A stretch of DNA of 64,000 nt from Aporrectodea caliginosa (lineage: Eukaryota > Annelida > Clitellata > Crassiclitellata > Lumbricidae), in the NCBI GenBank assembly GCA_020284085.1, contig JACEVL010000941.1:182501-246500 (forward strand), in the 5' to 3' direction. The notes beneath the pieces were generated by a model, which did no database searches, was not told where the DNA came from, and saw only the letters and a program-made list of their open reading frames with translations. Within the stretch, counting starts at the first letter, position 1, and each line of letters begins with the position of its first letter. The translations under genes and the position numbers were made by a program. Of this stretch, positions 11,113 through 21,884 are shown piece by piece.

Positions 11113-12951
11113 TTAATCTTTCTTCTCCATTCTAGGAGAATAACTTAAAAGGTGCATTTCAAACAGTTCCAGAAATGTATCTTTCTCCGGATCATCACAG
11201 TAGTGATTATTACAATGTTGCACAAACTCTTTTTCCACTTCAAACATTCCACCACACATTCCACAACCATATGGCTTCAAAATGAAATGATCAAACAGTT
11301 CTAGAAATGTATCTTTCTTTGGATCATCATTGTAGTGATTATAACAATGTTCCACAAACTCGTTTTCGATTTCAAAGATTTGATCACATATACCACAACC
11401 ATAAGGTTTCAAACCGAAATGAACGATGTCAGGACTAAATGTCGAATGACCTCCAGAATCTAGATTTTCATCTGGATTTGACTCCATACTCTGCCTATAT
11501 GAAAGGTTTTGGATAATTTCTGTTCTTAGTGGAACTGTTTCAGCAATACAGTTGCGATTGTCTGAACATGTACTGAATCCCTTCTGTGAAGTACCTCCAT
11601 GCCAACTCTGTGTCATGCGTGACTCAATGCTTTGACATAATTCACTCTCATGTAATTTTTCTCCAGATTGGGTTTTCAAATGGTAGTCAAAATCAACCCT
11701 ATTTGTAAATGCTTTGTCACATAATTCACACGCGTATAGCATGTTCCCAAAGTGTGTCTTCATATGGGTTTTGAGATTTACTCCATGTGCAAATATTTTG
11801 TGACATAAATTGCATTTACATGATTTCTTGGTAGTGTGAGTTCTCAAATGGAAATACAGTTGAGTCTTCTTTGCAAATCCTTTGTGACATAAACAGCACT
11901 TGTATGGTTTCTGTCCTGTGTTGGCTCTTACCTGATATTTTAGCAGATTCTTCAATGCAAAGGTTTTATCACATAAAATGCACTTGTAAGGTTTTCCTTT
12001 AGTGTGGGTTCTTATATGGGATTTCAGATCACTCGACTGTGCAAATGCTTTGAGACAGAGCTTGCATTTGTATGGTTTTTCTCCAGTATGGGTTCTTATA
12101 TGGTATTCCAGATGATGCTTCTGCGCAAATGTTTTGTTACATATATTGCACTTGTATGGTTTTTCTTTAGTGTGGGTTCTTGTGTGACTTTTTAGCTGAC
12201 CCTTAAATGCAAAAGCTTTATCACATAGACTGCAGTCGAAGGGTTTTTCTCCAGTATGGGTTCTTATATGGCATTTCAGATCACTCGACCGTGCAAATGC
12301 TTTGAGACAGAGCTTGCATTTGTATGGTTTTTCTGCAGTATGGGTTCTTATATGGCATTCCAGATGATGTTTCTGTGCAAATGTTTTGTTACATAAATTG
12401 CACTTGTACGGGTTTTCTTCAGTGTGGGTTCTTACATGCCTTGTAAACAGAGACTTTAATGCAAAGGCTTTATCACATAAATTGCATTTATATGGTTTTT
12501 CTTCAGTGTGGGTACTTACATGGCATTTCAGAGTACCAGACTGTGCAAATGCTTTATGACAGAGTTTGCACTTGTATGGTTTTTCTCCAGTATGGGTTCT
12601 TATATGGTATTCCAGATGATGCTTCTGTGCAAATGTTTTGTGACATAAATTGCACTTGTATGGTTTTTCTCCTGTGTGGGTTCTTACATGCCTTGTTAAC
12701 AGGGACTTTAATGCAAAGCCTTTACCACATAAACTGCACATGTATAGTTTTTCTCCAGTGTGGGTTTTTACATGGTAATTCAGTCCACTCTTTGATGCAA
12801 AGGCTTTCTCACATGAACTACACTTGTATGGTTTTTCTTTAATGTCAGTTCTTCTGTGGTATTCCATGTGACTCCACTGTGCAAATGGTTTGTCACATAA
12901 ACTGCAGTTGTATGGTTTTTCTCTGGTGTGGGTTCTCATGTATAAAACCAA
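11113..12951 (-). CDS. poly-C2H2 zinc-finger protein
   Basis: A predicted nuclear DNA-binding protein. The frame holds 15 tandem Krüppel-type fingers (C-x2-C-x12-H-x3-H, linker TGEKPYKC or close variants) from about residue 14 to 430, each 28 residues long. Fingers 1, 12 and 15 have lost zinc ligands (last His to Asp; Gln/Asn for both His; last His to Gln). After a finger-free stretch come two further fingers (about 517-539 and 561-583) within a duplicated module that repeats LKPYGCG and KDTFLELF. There is no KRAB, SCAN, BTB or ZAD domain. The first residues use a TTG codon; the first ATG is at 12939, and the frame stays open upstream to 13005, adding another finger-like unit. The true start or an upstream exon is therefore unresolved. 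Fingers repeat as a three-finger cassette. The target DNA cannot be deduced safely from sequence alone. Confidence 0.85.
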   Translation of the reverse strand: MVLYMRTHTREKPYNCSLCDKPFAQWSHMEYHRRTDIKEKPYKCSSCEKAFASKSGLNYHVKTHTGEKLYMCSLCGKGFALKSLLTRHVRTHTGEKPYKCNLCHKTFAQKHHLEYHIRTHTGEKPYKCKLCHKAFAQSGTLKCHVSTHTEEKPYKCNLCDKAFALKSLFTRHVRTHTEENPYKCNLCNKTFAQKHHLECHIRTHTAEKPYKCKLCLKAFARSSDLKCHIRTHTGEKPFDCSLCDKAFAFKGQLKSHTRTHTKEKPYKCNICNKTFAQKHHLEYHIRTHTGEKPYKCKLCLKAFAQSSDLKSHIRTHTKGKPYKCILCDKTFALKNLLKYQVRANTGQKPYKCCLCHKGFAKKTQLYFHLRTHTTKKSCKCNLCHKIFAHGVNLKTHMKTHFGNMLYACELCDKAFTNRVDFDYHLKTQSGEKLHESELCQSIESRMTQSWHGGTSQKGFSTCSDNRNCIAETVPLRTEIIQNLSYRQSMESNPDENLDSGGHSTFSPDIVHFGLKPYGCGICDQIFEIENEFVEHCYNHYNDDPKKDTFLELFDHFILKPYGCGMCGGMFEVEKEFVQHCNNHYCDDPEKDTFLELFEMHLLSYSPRMEKKD

Positions 12952-13130
12952 CTGACTCGTCTTTGTAAATAGCCTGTGACATAAATAGCAGTTGTATTCT
13001 TTTATCTAATGTGAGATCTTTAGTGGATTTTGAGAATATAACTTTGCATATTCCTACATACTTTTTTAAGATTCACTTTTGAATTGGTTTTCTTCCATGT
13101 GGTTTTTTCATGCATCTTTAAGTCATCAAC
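12952..13130 (-). pseudogene. decayed zinc fingers upstream of the ORF
   Basis: Minus-strand translation just upstream continues finger-like. In frame is a C-x2-C unit (CYLC...FTKTSQL) whose first His is replaced by Tyr. Then, across a stop (13006-13008) and a shift of frame, come a SYILKIH-stop-RSHIR piece and an FTLLM...KPHGRKP piece near 13070-13130. I read these as fingers eroded by frameshifts. Alternatively, TTAG at the stop could be a splice acceptor, making the ORF a terminal exon, but the finger similarity on the far side argues for decay. Confidence 0.5.
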
Positions 13131-13957
13131 AAAGTAAATGGCACCAATGAATCGGGTCTTTTTTGCTTATCTGCATTATACCAACATCTCTTTCTCTTTT
13201 GGACAGATGCAGCATAGTTCCACCGTACTAAAGAAGACATTTAAAAAAATATAAAAAACCAAAGAAGTTTTGAAGTGACAAAAAACTTTGCTACTCGAGG
13301 CCATAGATATCAACTGTTTGAGAAACACTTTCAGGCAGCAGACCTCAGCACAAAGGTTGTAAAACTGTAAAATAATTTGGCTTATAGCATTCTCCATGAA
13401 ATGGGCTATTTGATCATATAAGATACAGTGATACCAGCCCAAACAGAATAGAATAGAATATTTGATCATATAAGATACAGTGATTCCAACCCAAATAAAG
13501 AGTCTCTTACATCACATAAAACCTATATATTGCTATGTTACTTAATGTTTAAAAACCTGGACAGTTAAAATACACAAACCTCCTCAACCTTGCTTTTTGT
13601 GAACACTTTTTTTTAGCACTTAGCAAGTTTGGAAAGATGTTAACAGTTGTTAGCTGTCATTTGAATTTTCCAAGAGCATTGATATAGCGACACACTCAAA
13701 TACTGCTATCTCGAAGATGTGCACAATTTTTAATTTTTTTTTCTATTTCTATTTTTGTTTTGTTCTTGTTCTTCTTTTCATCCTCCCTTTCTATCTCAAC
13801 CAACACCACTTCTTCCTCCACCACTCCCACTAAGGGTGACCACATTTCTTTTCTGATGGTAATCCCGTAGTTTACGATGCTAAATTAGTTGAATGTCTTC
13901 AATGCCGTACTTGACGTTGGTATGTAGACAGTCTACAAAATTATGTCTATGATAACT
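13131..13957. other. anonymous sequence 5' of the zinc-finger gene
   Basis: A 60-bp near-duplication (TTTGATCATATAAGATACAG at about 13410 and 13460) is present. The rest is AT-rich, with a pyrimidine-rich part at 13740-13830. No promoter elements can be assigned. Confidence 0.4.
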
Positions 13958-14382
13958 GTCATCAATCCAGCTTCCATTAAGGTTAAAAAATCATCAATCG
14001 AACTACTGTTAAGCAAGAATTATATTCATCAATTCAACTTCTATTTAACCAGGAATTTTGGGTATTTTAGCGTATTTAATTCATGACGTTGCCAGCCGAT
14101 TATTTTAACGTATTTTATTATTTCTCCTATGTGACTGCGTAAATGGAAGCTGGATTGATAAAACTAATTGTTTGCCTAAATGAAAGTTGGATTGATGAAA
14201 AAGTTCTTTGCTAAAAATAGAAGCTGGATTGATGAAAAACCTATAGTTTATCGTCGTAAATGACTCGCCATTGCATGGGTTTAAGCGTTGGTAGAATACA
14301 AGGTGGACTGACGAAGCGATTTCTTGCTAAATAAAAGTGGGATTGATTACAATAATTTTAGCTTAAATAGAAGCTGGATTCA
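13958..14382. repeat. minisatellite ATCAATCCAGCTTCTATTTA, with orientation switch
   Basis: Units with core ATCAATCCAGCTTCTATTTA recur every 35-60 bp. The first three (13958-14050) are on the plus strand. Those from about 14140 to 14382 (AGCTGGATTGAT) are on the minus strand. The array is therefore internally inverted. Confidence 0.7.
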
Positions 14383-14458
14383 ATAAGTTACAGTTATCAT
14401 GAAAATCATTGAAATAATAAAATACGCTAAAATGCACTTTTAAAAAAAAATTCATCAA

Positions 14459-14669
14459 TCAGGTAGACACTGGGGGTGGTCTAACACATCAAATAAAAAT
14501 ATGGCGGATACAGCAGCTGAATTGAAAAGGCGCAGACAAAGGCTGGAACCACCACAGCAACAGACAAAGGCTGGAACCACCACAGTAACAGACAAAGACT
14601 GGATCCACGATAGTAGCCTAACAGACAATGACTGGAACCACGATAGTAACAGACAAAGACTGGAGCCAC
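14459..14669. repeat. composite repeat (unit plus minisatellite), copy 1
   Basis: A 75-bp block, beginning CAGGTAGACACTG and including ATGGCGGATACAGCAGCTGA, is followed by about four units of a 28-33-bp minisatellite (CCACAGTAACAGACAAAGAC). The same arrangement occurs at 26572-27012. The first 40 bp also occur at 27898. Confidence 0.75.
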
Positions 14670-14689
14670 TTCTATTTAGGCAAGAGTTA

Positions 14690-14858
14690 TTTTCGTCAAT
14701 CACACTTCTATGTAAGCAAAAACTTCATCGATCCGGCTTCTATTGAAGCAAAGATTTACTTTAATCAATCCAGCTTCTATTTATGGAAACAATTATTTAC
14801 ATCAATCCAGCTTCTATTTAAACAAAGAATTATTTTCATCAATCCAGCTTCCAGTTTA
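14690..14858. repeat. minisatellite ATCAATCCAGCTTCTATTTA, plus-strand block
   Basis: Four to five units of about 40 bp (ATCAATCCAGCTTCTATTTA then CAAAGAATTATTTTC-like spacer). This is the same family as 13958-14382, in the orientation of that array's first part. Confidence 0.75.
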
Positions 14859-14997
14859 AATTGACAGTATATAAAATAATTTAGCAACGTAAACAACGGT
14901 TTCACCTAATAAACGGTTACAATAATGTTAACTTAATGACTGAAGAGACTATAACTAAGTTAGGACCACAATGGCTCAATCCACGTCCTTTGTGTGC

Positions 14998-15124
14998 ATA
15001 GGTCCCTCTCTATGGAATCGACTCCTTTTTCGTCGGAGTACCTCGCACTGGGAGCGCTTCTGAAAGGCTTATGCTATGAGAAGCGCTTTATAAAATAATG
15101 ATCAAATACAATACAATACAATAA
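14998..15124 (+). pseudogene. LINE reverse-transcriptase C-terminal remnant with tail
   Basis: The frame gives IGPSLWNRLLF...SHWERF then stop. This resembles the conserved PSLWNSLP block near the C-terminus of L2/CR1-type LINE proteins. After 30 bp comes GAAGCGCTTTATAAAATAATG and a short (AATACA)n tail, the typical 3' end of such elements. Only the last part of the element is present. Confidence 0.5.
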
Positions 15125-15548
15125 GTTAGGCTACCTGATTCAGTAAAATGATAAAAGAAGGCAAGTTTTAAACTTTATGACGTCAAGTACAACAAAATGA
15201 CGTTCAGTAAAAAGAAAGTATGCGTACTGGTCGAAAGCGTAGGCCTAATAATAAGCTCGAAATTTTTATAGCGCCGATCAAGTCGCGGAACCATCTTAAA
15301 CATCAGGCCCATAATCAAAATAAAATCGATAGGCAGATGGTCAAGATCCGGAGAGTCAGGCAGGCAGTCAGGCAGGCAGCTAAGGTGGATGGTGTTTAGA
15401 GGGAGGTGAGGGGAAGAGGAGAAAACTGGATCGGGATTGTGAAAAAGCAGTGTTTTCAGTTATGAGTGAAAGACATAGCAAGAGGTGAGGCTTTGGTAAG
15501 TTCGTAGGATTATAATATTAAAATTAGGCTATAGGTGGTGGATCCATA

Positions 15549-15625
15549 GTCACAGTGTAGTGGTAGGCTAACATCACTGGCGTGAAGAGCAGTAGGTAGC
15601 GGGATCTTCCCGTACCCTCCCATAA
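15549..15625 (+). mobile_element. tRNA-derived SINE family A, head fragment
   Basis: Carries GTGTAGTGGT, ATCACTGGCGTGAAGAGCAG and TAGCGGGATC...CCCGTACCCTCCCA. The same words are found inverted at 21065-21143. TAGTGGT and the GGGATCNNTCCCG word are placed like pol III A and B boxes. The tail part seen at 58.8 and 63.8 kb is missing here. Confidence 0.6.
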
Positions 15626-15671
15626 CAGATCTTATGGTGCACCACCCTTGGGCATCGCCATATATACTTGA

Positions 15672-16885
15672 CTGTGGCGGCTCTAGACTTTTGCAACAGG
15701 GGGGGGGCCACGGAGGGGCCGGGGAAACAGATGGAGGCGCCAGTCTATTTTCGTCAAAAGTGAGAATGGTGACAAGAGAGCAGTATTATTGGAGCTACAT
15801 GAATTGTTTAATCAACAGCCTCAAGTTAAGACACAAATGGAAACAGACTCACTTTGTTAAAAGTAAAACCTATGAACTACAAACAATACATGCACTTTTA
15901 ATTAAGCAAGTTTTATTGATTGTCAAGCCTATGATGCCTAGAGTCAAACTGTTCCACAAAGGCACCCATGATAATCGACTCTGCACGAAACATTCAACTA
16001 ACAGCATTGATAAACTGCTCTCTGAAACGAATATCAGACATATTTGCTTTGCAGATAATGTCTAATATCAGAAAAGACTTGTATTTTGGCGTTAAAGATT
16101 GTATACCAATTAGAATAATAGGCTAAGCGAATGGTCAGAGAATTGTCGATTTAGTTCGGAATGATAATTATAATAACTGTATGTAGACAAGTTGCCTAAA
16201 TGCAGTCTGTGGGTCCACTTCAGAACGATGCCCAGAGTTTTATCTGCAGCAGAGCCCGAAAAGCGCCTGGGCATTTTATGAACACACTGTTTGAGTAGTT
16301 TAGGGTACCGTTTTAAGTTTGTTGAGGAAGGATTCAGATAGAGTCTCGGTGTGTCGGCGTAGGTCTAAAGGAAGGGCGTTCCAAACCACTGGGCCTACCA
16401 CAGAAAAGGCTCGATTGCAGAAGTTATAGTAGGCCTATGAGCGAACGAAACCAAAGAACTCCCTTTTCCGTAAAGCATTGGGGAAGACGTCCTTGGATAC
16501 CCGAAGTCAGACAGCATTGCTCTCGAAGATAAATTGGGCTAGGCGGCTGTGCCTTAGCTGGTGATGTCGCCATACCAGGGCAAGCTACCCTGTACTCAGT
16601 ATACTTGCGGACAGGGAGTCAGTGATGGATAGCAAGAAGTAGGCTAGTTTATACAACAAGAAAATAATTAAGACTCTAAGGAAGAGGTCGTGTCTGTGAA
16701 AACACCACGAATAAAATGACAGGATTTCATCATGCATCATGCTTAAGGAAGTAAGTCATACCTTTGAAAATATCAAAATTAAATGATACCATATTTCATA
16801 ATATTTTGGAATAAAATTTGGGGGGTTTTACTGGGGGGCCACAACTCAGTTGGGGGGCAAGTCGCCTCCTGTAGAGACGCCACTG
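15672..16885. mobile_element. possible 1.2-kb hAT-like element
   Basis: The left end reads CTGTGGCGGCTCTAGACTTT and the right end, on the other strand, CAGTGGCGTCTCTACAGGAG. The terminal match is good for about 14 bp, with G-rich runs just inside both ends. No matching 8-bp duplication is visible (ATACTTGA against TGACGGCA). The interior holds an unrecognised 143-codon frame (15634-16065) and, near 16370-16430, GTTCCAAACCACTGGGCC, which resembles the GCGC-type repeat at 60.06 kb. The two ends may belong to one old element or to two. Confidence 0.3.
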
Positions 16886-17355
16886 TGACGGCAGTACCTT
16901 CGCCCTTTGCGAACTCGATCCTATACCTACTTCCTTGTTGAAAGACTGCGCATCGATCCTTGTACAATATGTATTATATGTATATTGTATAACAGTAGGC
17001 CTACTGTACATAGAGTGTCGCTGACTTCGATGCTTAATAATAAAGGACCTGTGACCAAATGGCAGCGACATACAGTGCCAATGAGCGCGGTCGAGATGTC
17101 GCATGTGGTGACAAACAGAACCGAGTTTATATCTCTGACCCTGTCCGACAGCAGCTGTCGTCTTACATCAGGATTTTGTCTTCTGCCAAGGAGTCTCTCG
17201 AGCATTCTGCCTTCTGCTCATATGAATCTCTTGTGACCCAGACCTTTGACGAGCAGAGAGGAGAAACGATTACAGAGATATAATCGATTTCTTGTACGAG
17301 GGTCTTAGAAATTGCTTTTTTATCGCATGGAGATTTTATTTCACCCATAATAGAA
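16886..17355. other. unrecognised sequence with small open frame
   Basis: A 74-codon plus-strand frame (17059-17283) has fairly balanced, protein-like composition, but I recognise no family. No splice donor or acceptor of quality bounds it. Confidence 0.35.
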
Positions 17356-17555
17356 GCCATTATTCATTATTCATTTATTCATTTATTCATTTATTCATTT
17401 ATTCATTTATTCATTTATTATTTATTCATTTATTCATTTATTCATTTAGCAAGACATTTACATTTATTCATTTATTCATTTCCCGGTGATCATTTATTCA
17501 ATTCATTTCATTTATTCATTTATTCATTTATTCATTCATTCATTTATTCATTCCA
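17356..17555. repeat. (ATTCATTT)n microsatellite
   Basis: Octamer/tetramer ATTC-ATTT array with two short non-repeat interruptions. Confidence 0.95.
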
Positions 17556-19979
17556 ATTCCCGGTTATATAGGGCCTACCATTACAGGTTTGCACCAGTAG
17601 CAGTGAATGTGTATCGTTACAGATAACCATTACAGTGGTCATAAGCAGTACCAGGTATGTTAACCGGGAATCATATACCATTTCCGTTTTTTATCATCGT
17701 TTCCGTTTGTTATTATCCATAGCATACATATACCATTTACGGTGATAATACCGTTCCATGCGATCATGCACATTAGGTGATCACAAATCATTCCCTTTGA
17801 TGATTTGCCATTATATTGGTGTTCATGTAAAATGTCTCCCAAATGTTTATGTTCGGCATCGCGTACTATAAAGGAAATTGATTCGACTGTTTATTTTCTA
17901 TTGTCGCGAATGCACTTCACCAACCCTAGCGCAGTAATAAAAGTGCGAACACTGAAATTATATCAGCCAAGCAGTTTACCAGATAACGGATAATGCTTCC
18001 AATAGCAGTGGACAACTGGACATCAAAACACTTCTTTAGGGAAAACTTATAGGCTTCTACTCTCCAAGAATCTCCAAAACACTTCTTTTGGGGAAAACAC
18101 TTCTACCATAATCTCAGAGTTGTGGATACAAAAAAGAAATGACAGTGAATGAAGAGGAGAGATTTGTCAACCATATCGCGCGATGCAACTGGACAGCTGC
18201 AGACGCTGACTGATAAGTGACTTAAGTCAACAGCAATCGAAACAAAGGCAGCAATGCTCCGACGGCGGTCCTTCACTCTACAACTACTCCATCTTTCTCT
18301 TCATTCCAGACCCACCGATCTCCAGGCTGCTCGTCATTCTATGCGCCCCTCTTTTTCATTGATGCCTTTAATTCTTTATCCTTCTCATTCTTCTTTTCTT
18401 CTCTAGCCTTTTCCTCCTCTCCCTCCATTTTCTTTTCTCAGCTCTTTCTATTTTCTTCTCTGACTTGCTGAATGTCTTCGTATATTACTGTCTAATCTTT
18501 CTCGTCCTTTATCATTCTTCTATCGTCTCGTCTCGTTTTTCTTCCGCTATTTGTCGTAGTCGTTATTTCTTGGCATTTTCTTAACCTTTCGGGTCATCCT
18601 GTGGAATTCTACTAAAACACACTCAAGGCGTTTCTTCTTTTTTTGGTCCTACCAATAGCATTTCCATATCTCTACATGTTTTGTCGTCCTATCTTCCCAT
18701 CTCTTCTCCCAACAAACTCTCTTCTGCTCCAGCTCCATGCACGTCTTTTATTCATTCCTTATTTCTTCTGCTTCCACTCTTCTACGCCTCTACATGTCCT
18801 CTTCCAGAATTCATCGTCAGCCTGTGGTTTTCCGTCTGCCGTTGTAGGCCATTTGATGGGTTTTGTAGCGATTGTAATTCAGACGAAAGATTGCTTGGCC
18901 GCCGAACTGCGCCCTGGAGACTATATTGTTGATAGAGGAGCTAAAAAAACGAGCGACTTACCGTATATCACGTACGATTCTTAAATCCTCTATATTCTTC
19001 TCTTATTCGTCTTAAAATTCCTCATTCTACATGTCATCCAGTCTACACTTGTTCCGCTCCATGATCACGTGCTGCGCTTACTTACTCATCTCTCAATGTG
19101 ACTCCTCATTTTCCATCTCCTCTTCTCCCGTTGTCTCATTATCACTAGTATATAACTATTTACTCATCATTATTATTATTAATATTATTATTTCGATGTT
19201 TTATCATTATCATTATATAACTGTTGCCCCATTGTGCGTTTGCAAATGGTGTATTAAAGACCATACTTACTTACTTACTTACTGTATTTTTAGTTTCCTC
19301 TTCTGTTATTACTCCCGCATCTATATTCCCTCTGCCCCGCCTTCTTTCATTATCCTGTTCTCCCAAAACCCATTTCTTCATATCTCCTTCTTCCAACTTC
19401 CCTTTTCTATACCATCTTCTTTCATCTCCTTCTTATTACACAACCTCTCCTCTAGGTACTCATCCATTTCGCATTTTCCTATCTACTCCGTTCTCCTGAT
19501 TCTCCTACAACCCACTCGTACTCCACTTCATCCTCTTTCCACTCCTCTTCTTCCATATTTTTTTTCCACATTCTCTCCTCCATTTTCTCCGTTTTCATTT
19601 CCACGTTTTCCATTCGCCCTTCCTCCGCCTCTTACTCCTCCTGCCACTCAGTCCTAATGCAGATTCTCTGTAAGTTTTTTTGACAAGAGGGATTACTGGT
19701 GCGGCTCTCCGTGTTGGCCGCCATTCCCACAGCATACGACGACTCTCAACCAACCGAACGACCAGGATCTGAGAAGGGAGTGGCCGACGGACGGACGGAT
19801 GGAGGAGGGTAAGACCAGGGAGAGGCAGCGGGAGGGAGGAAAGGACCCGTTCGTCCATATGTACTTCCGATTTGGCAAGAATTGATTTCATCTCGAGCAC
19901 TTTGTTCCGCTTGAGTTGCATCGCCATGCAGTCAATTAGTCAATCAGCCACAACCACATCCATAAATAGTACATAGAAA

Positions 19980-19980
<1 letters not shown>
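17556..19980. other. anonymous sequence, pyrimidine-rich 18260-19640
   Basis: The plus strand is strongly C/T-rich from about 18260 to 19640, which gives long Ser/Leu/Phe-rich open frames that I do not accept as genes. Repeated CATATACCATTTCCG words lie at 17670-17745. No gene or transposon was recognised. Confidence 0.5.

Positions 19981-20042
<62 letters not shown>
19981..20042. repeat. (TA)n microsatellite
   Basis: Uninterrupted TA run of about 60 bp. Confidence 0.95.
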
Positions 20043-20046
<4 letters not shown>

Positions 20047-20389
20047 TATGCATCCATCAATCCATCCATGCATCCTTCATAATAAACATATGCATATGCT
20101 TATATATTTATGCACATACTACACATATGAACCCTACTATATTGACCCAATATTCTCTGTGCTACATATACAAAATGTATAACTGACAACTGTGTATAAC
20201 TGTGTATAAAGTTACTTGTGTTTATAATATATATATATATAATATATATATATATATGCGTCATAATCTCAGGGAAGTAAGGATCGATGGCAATCGTTGT
20301 TTTGTATGACGTCAGGCAAGCAAATCGTCAGAGTATAGCGAGGAATCGATGCTACATATGACGTCTTTTCACCGAAAGACTCGGCGAAA

Positions 20390-20592
20390 TGAACAGAAGC
20401 TGCCTTAGGAAACAAAACAGTTCGACAGATTTCTTCGCTATTCGAGGGAGTGTTGCTGCCTCGAGTGCAGAATAATCCCACTCCCAGTTCGCTGGAAGAG
20501 GTGGGATTATCCTGCATTTGAGGCAACTTAAGCGTCGGAAACATAGGACTTCGATCAGTCTCTCCCTCATGCGAATTCCCAAAGCAGAACAA
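20390..20592. other. 200-bp imperfect foldback
   Basis: The inner arms pair well. GTTGC...CTCGAGTGCAGAATAATCCCACTCC (20452-20483) is complementary to 20498-20527, with a loop of about 14 nt. Weaker pairing continues outward (TTCTTCGCT to AGCGTCGGAA; CTGCCTTAGGAA to TTCCCAAAGCAG), giving arms near 90 nt. It could be an old palindromic MITE or a long hairpin RNA precursor. No target duplication was found. Confidence 0.55.
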
Positions 20593-20831
20593 TAACTCTT
20601 ACTGTATGCGGCAGTTCTTACTCTACATGTAGTTGCATACTCTCACTGTAGGCCTACTCTTCTTCTCTATACGCTTGCATATTCTAGCTGTATTCCTGCT
20701 CTTACTGCATGACAACCGACTTTATTGAAGTACTACTAAAACCAATGTATGGATTCCGATATGGATTCCGATGCCATTGCGTTAAGATTAGAATTTGATG
20801 TTTAACTACTAGATTAACTATAAATTAGTAT

Positions 20832-21310
20832 AAATATCTGGGTGTTTGAGTATCACAATACGACAGTATCAATTGAGGATCAGAAACTAATAATATTAAT
20901 ACTATAATAATAATACTTTTATACTCGGATATTAATAATCATTCACTGAATACTACTCTGATATGGATTAATCAGATGAACGGATGATATTAAATCTGTA
21001 TGCCATGCAATACGCCCATCACGTCATACATATTTTACAAACGCGCCATCTCAAAATGATAGGCTGAGTTGACCTTTTTGGGAGGGTACGGGAGCGATCC
21101 CGCTACTACTGCTCTTCACGCCACTGATGTTACCACTACACTGCTGGTTTAAAATATATAAAATCTGGGTGTCTGAGTATCAGAATACGACAGCATCAAT
21201 GGATACATTGATGATCAGAAACTCACATATTGATACTATTATCTGATACTTTCTTACTCGGATATTAATAATCATTAACTGAAACTCAATGCAATACTCT
21301 GATGCGGAAA
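20832..21310. repeat. direct duplication flanking a SINE copy
   Basis: About 135-150 bp beginning CTGGGTGTTTGAGTATCA at 20838 recur at 21165 (CTGGGTGTCTGAGTATCA). The copies share ATACGACAG, TATCAAT, GATCAGAAACT and CTCGGATATTAATAATCATT. The SINE family A copy lies between the two halves. Confidence 0.7.
21001..21143 (-). mobile_element. tRNA-derived SINE family A, minus-strand copy
   Basis: Contains both the head words (CACTGGCGTGAAGAGCAGTA, GGGATCGCTCCCG on the minus strand) and the body words (TCAACTCAGCC, GACGTGATGGGCG). It links the head-only copy at 15.5 kb to the body/tail copies at 58.7 and 63.8 kb. Confidence 0.65.
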
Positions 21311-21884
21311 ATGATTCTGATATTAAGTCTGACGTTTGAATATCAATATCATGATAGTGAGAAACTAATAATCTTGATGTTCTGACACTAATTATGACAA
21401 TGGTGCGCACTGTATAATGCTGCAGAAGTCTAAATGGTAGTATATAATGTTATATATAAGCTAAGCTTACAAATGGTAAGGGTAAATATACACCTGTATG
21501 CTTACCAATTTAATGATAATAATGTTAAGTGGTATATAAAAGATCACTTATGATACTGGTATAGAATGCATATTTTTGGCCGATTTATCGATTCTTCTCA
21601 TTCTGCTCATATCACTGTCGAAATGAACGGCGTCGTTTTCTCCTCCCTCCGTCTGACATGACGAGCGTCGTCGTCGTCTGCAGATGGAACAATTCGATTT
21701 CGATTCCGTCTGTCAGTTTAGATCCATGCATCTTATGTCGACGATCAGGCGAGGCAGCAGTGATGGTTGTTTCTGTGTCGACCCCAGGCCAAGAAAAACA
21801 CATCAGTCGCTCTCACGCTAATCCCTTGACACGCCACAGACATATCTGGCCATACATCATCCTGTTAGCACCCGTCTCTCCATC
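21311..21884. other. anonymous sequence
   Basis: AT-rich; no feature recognised. Confidence 0.5.

Noticed and set aside
15460..15495. 36-nt segment between GTGTTTTCAG and GTAAGTTC, looking like a micro-exon
   Set aside because: All three phases contain a stop codon.
15672..16885. Confident hAT assignment for the 1.2-kb interval
   Set aside because: Ends are similar but the flanking 8-mers do not match, so it is listed only as possible.
18643..19927. Long frames up to 208 codons
   Set aside because: Strong C/T bias gives Ser/Phe/Leu-rich, stop-poor sequence; no domain and no splice context.
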